Of a DNA stretch of 7,718 nt, positions 1 to 7,718 are shown piece after piece (the stretch's first letter is position 1; each line of letters begins with the position of its first letter). The DNA comes from DASUSF01 sp036375275 (GTDB lineage Bacteria > Pseudomonadota > Alphaproteobacteria > Geminicoccales > Geminicoccaceae), in the NCBI GenBank assembly GCA_036375275.1, contig DASUSF010000371.1, positions 1 through 7,718 on the forward strand. The letters run 5' to 3'. A model generated the notes under the pieces. It saw nothing but the letters and a program-made list of their open reading frames with translations, was not told the origin of the DNA and did not search any database. A program made the translations under genes and the position numbers.

Positions 1-380
1 TCCCGGACCCGAACGCCGTGAGCACGTTCGAGGCCTCCCGGCTCGACCGCTCGGTGCTCGACGACCCGGCGCACGCCGACTGGCTCGCTCACGTCACCGG
101 CCTGCTCGAGCTCCGCCGCCGCGAGATCGTGCCGCGGCTCGATGCGGTTCCGGGCGGGGCCGGCGAGGGATCGGCGGACGGCAGCGTGATCCGGGTCGCC
201 TGGCGCCTCGGCGACGGCAGCCGGCTCGCGCTCCTCGCCAACCTCGCGCATCAGGCGGCGCCCAGCGGCGGGCCGCCGGAGCCGGGTCGGACCCTCTACG
301 TCCGTCCGGAGGGCGCCGCCCCGCCCGGCGACGAGCTGCCACCCTGGTTCGTGCTCTGGACCCTCCAGGCCCCGTCTTGA
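1..380 (+). CDS. treZ: Maltooligosyltrehalose trehalohydrolase, C-terminal fragment (5' end outside window)
   Basis: TreZ hydrolyses the alpha-1,4 bond next to the trehalose end of maltooligosyltrehalose, releasing free trehalose in the cytoplasm. The reading frame is already open at base 3 and stops with TGA at 378-380, so about 125 C-terminal residues are visible. The first residues read PDPNAVSTFEASRLDR, like the TreZ segment just after the catalytic barrel, where a DP-rich stretch leads into a 'TF..S+LD' motif. A helix then ends in ELRRREIVPRL, followed by a beta-sandwich-like tail ending in WFVLWTL, as expected for the C-terminal domain of GH13 trehalohydrolases. The GTG at 18 is an internal Val codon, not a start, because homology-like sequence continues upstream of it. 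The catalytic residues lie upstream and cannot be checked. The assignment rests on this tail plus the downstream malQ and treY. A related GH13 enzyme (GlgB or GlgX) is a less likely alternative. Confidence 0.85.
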   Translation, partial: PDPNAVSTFEASRLDRSVLDDPAHADWLAHVTGLLELRRREIVPRLDAVPGGAGEGSADGSVIRVAWRLGDGSRLALLANLAHQAAPSGGPPEPGRTLYVRPEGAAPPGDELPPWFVLWTLQAPS

Positions 381-2571
381 GCACCGCCGCCGTCGATCCC
401 CTGCACCGGCTGGCCGGTCTCTATGGCATCGAGACCGCCTACACCGACGCCTATGGCCGTCACCGGCAGGTGCCGCGGGACAGCCTGCGCGCCCTGCTCG
501 TCGCGATGGGCGTGGAGCCGTTCGGCGAGCGGCAGATCGGGGAGCGGCTGCGCGAGGTCGAGCGCCGGCGGGCGGCCCGGCTGGCCGAGCCGGTGCTGGT
601 CGTCTCCGAGCAGCAGGCGGCCGCGATCCCCGTCCATCTGCCGGACCCGGCCACCGCCGGACGGATCACCTGGCAGCTGACCCTCGAGACCGGCGAGAGC
701 GTCGAGGGCGCGAGTCCCGCCGATCGTCTGCAGGCCCACGCGTGCGGCGACCCGACCAGGCGCACGCTCCGGCTGAGGCGGCGGCTCCCGGTCGGCGAGC
801 ACAGGCTCGACCTCGGCGTCGGAGACCACGGCGAGGGGGCGCTCCGGGCCCGGACGCAGCTGATCGTCGCGCCGGAACGCTGCTTCCTGCCCGACGATCT
901 CGACCAGGACCGGCTGTTCGGCCTCTCCGCCCAGCTCTATGGGCTGCGCAGCGAGCGTGATCTCGGCATCGGCGATTTCCAGGACCTCGCCGAGCTGTGC
1001 GCCCTCGGCGCCCGGAACGGGGCGAGCCTGATCGGGATCAATCCGCTGCACGCGTTGTTTCCGGCCGAGCCGCGGCACTTCAGCCCGTACTCGCCGTCCA
1101 ACCGGAGCTTCCTCAACCCGCTCTACATCGCGGTCGACCGGATGCCCGAGCTGGAGGACTCGGAGCCGGCGCGCGCCCTGCTCGCCGACCCCGCGATGCA
1201 GGCGGCGATCGAGGCGGTCCGGCGCGAGGAGCTGGTCCAGTACTACGCGGTCTGGTCGCTCAAGTCGCGCCTGCTCGAGGCGCTGTTCCAGACCTTCCGC
1301 ACGCGCCACCTGCAGTCGGGGCTGGAAACCGCCCGCGGGCGCGGGTTCCTCTCGTTCGCGCGGGAGATGGGCCGGCCGCTGTTTCTCCAGGCCTGCTTCG
1401 ACGCGCTCCACGAGATGATGCTCAAGGAGCACGGGATCTGGTCCTGGCGCGACTGGCCGGAGGGCCTGCGCAGCCCCGACGGCCCCGAGGTCGGCGCCTT
1501 CGCGGCCGCGCACGGCGAGCGGATCGTGTTCTTCCAATGGCTGCAGTGGGTCGCCGACGACCAGCTCGCGGCGGCGCAGCACCGGGCGCGGGCGGACGGC
1601 GCCCGGGTCGGCCTCTACCGGGACCTCGCGGTCGGGGTCCATCCCGACGGCGCCGCCGCATGGAGCTTCCCCGGCGTCACCGTGGCCGGGGTGTCGGTCG
1701 GCGCCCCGCCCGACCAGTTCAATCCCAGGGGCCAGAGCTGGGGGCTCGCGCCGTTCTCGCCGGTCGGGCTGCGGCGCAGCGCCTACCGTCCGCTGACCCT
1801 CGACCTCAGGCAGAACATGCGCCACGCCGGCGCGGTCAGGATCGACCACGTGATGGGCCTGTCGCGGCTGTTCTGGATCCCGGCCGGCGCGTCCCCCGCG
1901 GAAGGCGCCTACATCCGCTACCCGCTGCAGGACCTGGCCCGGCTGATCGCGCTCGCCTCCCGGCGCGAGCGCTGCCTCGTGATCGGCGAGGATCTCGGGA
2001 CCGTCGCGCCGGGCTTCCGGGAGACCATGCACAAGGCCGGCGTGCTCAGCTACCGGGTGCTCTGGTTCGAGCGCGCCGCCAGCGGCGGCGTCCAGCCGGC
2101 CCGCCGCTACCCGAAGCGGGCGCTGATCACGGCGTCGACCCACGATCTGCCGACGCTCGCCGGCTTCTTCGCCGGACGCGACCTGGACTGGCGGGAGCGG
2201 CTCGACCTGTATCCGGAGCGGGGCGCCGCCGAGGCCGCGCGCGCCGATCGGCGGCAGCACTGCGCCCTCCTGGTCCAGGCCCTCCGCCGGGCGAAGCTCC
2301 TGCCCGGACAGCTGGATCCGGACGATCCGGACTTCGCCGAGCAGCTGCGGGTCGCCGCGCATGCGTGGCTGGCGGCGACGCCGAGCCAGCTGATGATGGT
2401 GCAGCTCGAGGACCTGATCGGCGAGGTCGAGCAGGCGAACCTGCCGGGGACCACCGACGAGCACCCGAACTGGCGTCGCCGCCTGCCGCTGGAGCTGACG
2501 GGCATCGCCGCGCTGCCGGCGCTCGAGCGACTGCGGCAGATCATGGCCGCGGCCGGACGGAGCACCCTCTG

Positions 2572-2572
<1 letters not shown>
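377..2572 (+). CDS. malQ: 4-alpha-glucanotransferase (amylomaltase, GH77)
   Basis: A 731-residue cytoplasmic enzyme that transfers 1,4-alpha-glucan segments between maltooligosaccharides (disproportionation). Residues 1 to about 175 form the N-terminal domain seen in long, E. coli-type MalQ. The GH77 barrel starts near residue 180 with LFGLSAQLYGLRS and GIGDF, followed by FSPYSPSNRSFLNPLYI. The catalytic triad is present: nucleophile D490 in RIDHVMGL, acid/base E538 in VIGEDLGTV and D590 in STHDLPTLAGFF. The spacings of 48 and 52 residues match the E. coli triad as I recall it. The C-terminus carries DEHPNWRRRLPLEL, typical of the family. The start is TTG at 377, overlapping the treZ stop as TTGA. 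No ATG or GTG lies upstream in the intact frame near the junction, and the first in-frame ATG would give residue 44, after conserved N-terminal sequence. Only a weak Shine-Dalgarno sequence is visible, so coupling to treZ translation is likely. Placed between treZ and treY, it probably recycles short maltodextrins for trehalose synthesis. Confidence 0.96.
2557..2562 (+). promoter_or_regulatory. Ribosome binding site for treY inside the malQ 3' end
   Basis: The purine-rich string ACGGAG ends 9 bases before the ATG at 2572. It lies within the last codons of malQ. The malQ TGA (2570-2572) and the treY ATG share one base. This supports the ATG at 2572 as the treY start and suggests a terminating ribosome can restart on treY. 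Confidence 0.5.
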
Positions 2573-5431
<2,859 letters not shown>

Positions 5432-5436
<5 letters not shown>

Positions 5437-5459
5437 AGCCCGCGCGGCAAGGGCCATAT
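5432..5459 (+). promoter_or_regulatory. Candidate sigma-32 (RpoH-type) promoter for hsp20-lon
   Basis: The -35 candidate is ATTGAAG (5432-5438), one base off the E. coli heat-shock consensus CTTGAAA at each end. The -10 candidate is GGCCATAT (5452-5459) against CCCCATnT, with 6 of the 7 or 8 informative positions conserved depending on how the variable base is counted. The spacer is 13 bases, inside the usual heat-shock range. The -35 box overlaps the treY stop codon (TGA at 5434-5436). Transcription would start near 5466 and leave a leader of about 95 bases before the small heat-shock gene. A housekeeping-type reading (TTGAAG with TATCCA, spacer 18) is possible but weaker. The call is inferred from the motif and gene context only. 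Confidence 0.45.
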
Positions 5460-5503
5460 CCAGGACAACCCCGCCCGACCCGGCGTCGAGAGCGGCGGAA
5501 GCT

Positions 5504-5528
5504 GGCCGGCGGCAGGATTCCGTCGGCC
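5504..5528 (+). other. Imperfect hairpin in the hsp20 leader
   Basis: Bases 5504-5512 (GGCCGGCGG) can pair with 5520-5528 (CCGTCGGCC) around a 7-base loop, giving nine pairs of which one is a G-U wobble in RNA. No T-run follows, so it does not look like an intrinsic terminator. It sits between the candidate heat-shock promoter and the gene and could be a leader structure. In DNA this GC-rich, stems of this length also arise by chance. Confidence 0.3.
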
Positions 5529-5531
5529 CGA

Positions 5532-5565
5532 GGCATCCCGAAGGACTTGGCGGACAGAACATGCC
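5532..5565 (+). promoter_or_regulatory. Possible start-codon-masking stem of hsp20 (RNA thermometer candidate)
   Basis: GGCAT at 5532-5536 is complementary to ATGCC at 5561-5565, which contains the hsp20 start codon. Inside this, CC at 5537-5538 can face GG at 5552-5553 of the weak ribosome site GGA. A short stem holding both start codon and ribosome site would behave like the thermosensing leaders known for many small heat-shock genes. The stem is only 5 pairs with a long interior, and I do not recognise the conserved ROSE motif, so this is tentative. Confidence 0.2.
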
Positions 5566-5962
5566 GATGCGCGATTCCGACGTCTGGATGTGGGGGCAGG
5601 CGTGCGAGCTGATGGACGAGGCGGAACGGCTGCGCCAGCAGTTCTTCACGCCCGGCCGCTCGCGTCGCGCATCCTGGGAGCCCCCGGCGGATGTTCTGGA
5701 AAGCGAGGACCAGCTCTGGATCATCGTCGCGCTGCCCGGGGTCTCCGCTGAGCAGGTGGAGACCAGGATCGAGGGTGGCACCCTGATCGTCGCCGGCCGG
5801 CGGCCGATGCCGCGGATCACGGCCCGCGCCCAGATCCGCCGCCTGGAGCTGCCCCACGGCCGCTTCGAGCGACGCCTTCAGCTGGCGCCCGGAAGCTACG
5901 AGATAGCCCATCGCGAGCTCGCCGACGGATGCCTCGTCCTCGGGCTCAAGAAGCTTGGATAA
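5561..5962 (+). CDS. hsp20: Small heat-shock protein, Hsp20/alpha-crystallin family, divergent
   Basis: A 133-residue cytoplasmic ATP-independent holdase candidate. Residues 1-38 form a short helical N-terminus with two Trp (W9, W11) and an acidic/basic stretch ending in LRQQFF. The alpha-crystallin domain spans about 40-131: PADVLESEDQLWIIVALPGVS (40s-62) gives the first strands, followed by EGGTLIVAGRR and IRRLELPHGRFERR. The family's 'DG.L.L.+.K' closing strand appears as ADGCLVLGLKK. The protein ends two residues later (LG), so the C-terminal I-x-I/V tail that drives oligomer assembly in many sHSPs is absent. The ATG at 5561 is preceded by GGA at 5552-5554; the second ATG (5567) is less well spaced. 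It starts 124 bases after treY and is followed after 6 bases by lon, so hsp20 and lon are probably co-transcribed. The fold call is fairly secure; the exact client role is inferred. Confidence 0.88.
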   Translation: MPMRDSDVWMWGQACELMDEAERLRQQFFTPGRSRRASWEPPADVLESEDQLWIIVALPGVSAEQVETRIEGGTLIVAGRRPMPRITARAQIRRLELPHGRFERRLQLAPGSYEIAHRELADGCLVLGLKKLG

Positions 5963-5968
5963 AGCTGG

Positions 5969-7718
5969 ATGATCACGCACACCCCTACTTCCGACGTCGA
6001 CGCCCGGAGCGAATCGGCGGCGCCCGACGCGACGAGCGCGCAGGCCGCCCAGGCTGGCCGCGGAGCCGAGCCCGGGTTGCCGGACGACGCGATCATCGTG
6101 GTCCCGGTGCGCAACTTCGTGCTGTTCCCGGGGCTGGTGCTGCCACTCGCCGTCAACCGGCCGTTCTCGGTCCAGGCTGCCCAGGAGGCGGCGCGGAGCG
6201 ACAAGCCGATCGGCATCCTGCTGCAGCGCGACCCGGCCCAGGACGAGCCCGCCCCGGCCGATCTGCACCAGACCGGCACGACCGCGGGCATCCTGCGCTA
6301 CGTCACCGCACCCGATGGCACCCATCAGCTCGTGGTCCAGGGCGAGCAGCGCTTCCGGGTCAAGGAGTTCGTCCCGGGCCATCCCTACATGGTCGCCCGG
6401 ATCGAGCGTCACGAGGAGCCGGAGCAGGAGGGGCCCGAGGTCGAGGCGCGGGTCCTGCAGCTCCGGCAGCGGGCGGTCGAGGCCCTGCAGCTCCTGCCGC
6501 AGGTGCCGCAGCAGCTCATGGCGGCGGTGCAGAACGCGCCGAGCGGGAGCCTGCTCGCCGACCTGATCGCCTCGTTCATGGACACCAAGCCGGACGAGAA
6601 GCAGGAGGTGCTGGAGACCTTCGACCTCCAGCGCCGGCTCGACCTCGTGCTCGAGCGGCTGGGCCGGCAGCTCTCCGTCCTGCAGCTGTCGCGGGAGATC
6701 GGCGAGCAGACCCGGCAGTCGATCGACCAGCGCCAGCGCGAGCACATCCTGCGCGAGCAGATGCGCCAGATCCAGAAGGAGCTCGGCGAGGGCGACGACA
6801 CCTCGGCCGAGATCGAGGAGCTGGCGAAGCAGATCGATGAAGCGGGCATGCCCGAAGAGGCGCTCAAGCAGGCCAGGAAAGAGCTGAAGCGTCTCCAGCG
6901 GACGCCGGAGGCCGCCGCCGAGCACAGCATGATCCGGACCTACCTCGAGTGGCTGATCGAGGTGCCGTGGTCGAAGACGACCGAGGGCGAGATCGACATC
7001 GCGCGCGCGCGGCGGATCCTCGACGAGGACCACTTCGGGCTCGAGAAGGTCAAGAAGCGGATCCTCGAGTACCTCGCGGTGCGCAAGCTCAACCCGACCG
7101 GCAAGTCGCCGATCCTGTGCTTCGTCGGCCCGCCGGGCGTCGGCAAGACCTCGCTCGGCCAGTCGATCGCGCGGGCGACCGGGCGCGAGTTCGCCCGCGT
7201 CTCGCTCGGCGGCGTGCACGACGAGGCCGAGATCCGGGGCCACCGCCGGACCTACATCGGCGCCATGCCCGGCAACATCGTGCAGGCGATCCGGAAGGCG
7301 GGGACGAAGGATCCGGTGCTGATGCTCGACGAGATGGACAAGCTCGGCCAGGGCTTCCACGGCGATCCGGCGGCCGCCCTGCTCGAGGTTCTGGATCCGG
7401 CCCAGAACGACACCTTCCGCGACGCCTACCTCGGCGTGCCCTTCGATCTCAGCCAGGTGATGTTCATCGGCACGGCGAACATCCTGGACACGATCCCGGG
7501 GCCGCTCCGCGACCGGATGGAGGTGATCGAGCTGCCGTCCTACACCATGGAGGAGAAGCTCGAGATCGCCCGGCGCGACCTGGTCGAGCGCCAGCGCGAG
7601 GCGAGCGGCCTCGGCGCGGGCCAGGTCGAGCTCGGCGAGGACGTGCTCCGCCAGCTGATCCGCGACTACACCCGCGAGGCCGGCGTGCGCAGCCTCGAGC
7701 GCCAGATCGGCGCGCTGT
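5969..7718 (+). CDS. lon: ATP-dependent protease Lon (LonA type), 3' end outside window
   Basis: The first 583 residues of a cytoplasmic AAA+ serine protease that unfolds and degrades damaged and regulatory proteins; full LonA proteins are usually near 800 residues. Residues 1-40 are an Ala-rich, probably disordered extension. The Lon substrate-binding domain begins near 43 (VVPVRNFVLFPG). Helical, coiled-coil-prone sequence runs from about 219 to 315, then EWLIEVPWSK at about 326-336. The AAA+ module has Walker A GPPGVGKTS (K393, T394), Walker B LMLDEMDK (D454, E455), GDPAAALLEVLDPAQN and the arginine-containing GPLRDRME. The window ends in the small helical lid (EAGVRSLERQ), so the Ser-Lys catalytic dyad cannot be seen. 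The ATG at 5969, 6 bases after the hsp20 stop, is the natural start; a TTG at 6077 just ahead of the conserved domain is a weaker option. The segment LGGVHDEAEIRGH has His417 where E. coli-type Lon has Arg. There is no adjacent clpX, the usual neighbour of housekeeping lon, on the visible left side. Confidence 0.97.
   Translation, partial: MITHTPTSDVDARSESAAPDATSAQAAQAGRGAEPGLPDDAIIVVPVRNFVLFPGLVLPLAVNRPFSVQAAQEAARSDKPIGILLQRDPAQDEPAPADLHQTGTTAGILRYVTAPDGTHQLVVQGEQRFRVKEFVPGHPYMVARIERHEEPEQEGPEVEARVLQLRQRAVEALQLLPQVPQQLMAAVQNAPSGSLLADLIASFMDTKPDEKQEVLETFDLQRRLDLVLERLGRQLSVLQLSREIGEQTRQSIDQRQREHILREQMRQIQKELGEGDDTSAEIEELAKQIDEAGMPEEALKQARKELKRLQRTPEAAAEHSMIRTYLEWLIEVPWSKTTEGEIDIARARRILDEDHFGLEKVKKRILEYLAVRKLNPTGKSPILCFVGPPGVGKTSLGQSIARATGREFARVSLGGVHDEAEIRGHRRTYIGAMPGNIVQAIRKAGTKDPVLMLDEMDKLGQGFHGDPAAALLEVLDPAQNDTFRDAYLGVPFDLSQVMFIGTANILDTIPGPLRDRMEVIELPSYTMEEKLEIARRDLVERQREASGLGAGQVELGEDVLRQLIRDYTREAGVRSLERQIGAL

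Noticed and set aside
296..2464. Long minus-strand open frame opposite malQ
   Set aside because: It has the same compositional bias and no motifs, and malQ on the + strand carries the full GH77 catalytic signature.
997..2571. Upstream extension of the treY frame through malQ, as if one 1479-residue fusion
   Set aside because: The extra N-terminal translation is Arg/Ala/Pro-rich shadow sequence. TreY-like sequence begins exactly at the ATG at 2572, which has a ribosome site.
5504..5528. Hairpin considered as the terminator of the trehalose operon
   Set aside because: It lacks a following T-run and lies about 70 bases past the treY stop, downstream of the candidate heat-shock promoter.

Overview
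The window is GC-rich (about 70% G+C by eye, with strong G/C preference at third codon positions) and densely coded. All real genes are on the + strand. The gene content points to a high-GC proteobacterium, most likely an alphaproteobacterium. That is inferred from the treZ-malQ-treY order and the small-heat-shock/Lon pair; no rRNA or other taxonomic marker is present.

Region 1 (1-5436) is the end of a trehalose-synthesis operon. It holds the C-terminal part of treZ (maltooligosyltrehalose trehalohydrolase), a complete malQ (4-alpha-glucanotransferase, GH77) and a complete treY (maltooligosyltrehalose synthase, GH13). The genes overlap by 4 bases (treZ/malQ, through a TTG start) and by 1 base (malQ/treY), so translation is probably coupled. 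TreY isomerises the reducing end of a maltooligosaccharide to a trehalosyl unit and TreZ cuts off trehalose. MalQ can rebuild the shortened glucans into chains long enough for TreY. The GH77 and GH13 catalytic residues of the two complete enzymes are all present.

Region 2 (5437-5560) is the only intergenic gap of note, 124 bases. I see no intrinsic terminator. There is a candidate heat-shock (sigma-32 type) promoter overlapping the treY stop codon, and two possible hairpins between it and the next gene.

Region 3 (5561-7718) is a second transcription unit for protein quality control. A short, divergent small heat-shock protein is followed after 6 bases by lon, which runs off the right edge in the AAA+ module before the protease domain. 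The sHSP would hold unfolding proteins and the Lon would degrade damaged ones.

Both units fit a stress-response theme (compatible solute plus proteostasis). I find no mobile element, CRISPR array, tRNA or rRNA, and nothing in the window requires an undescribed system. The points most worth checking are the putative heat-shock promoter and leader, and the hsp20-lon pairing with its Lon sequence variant.
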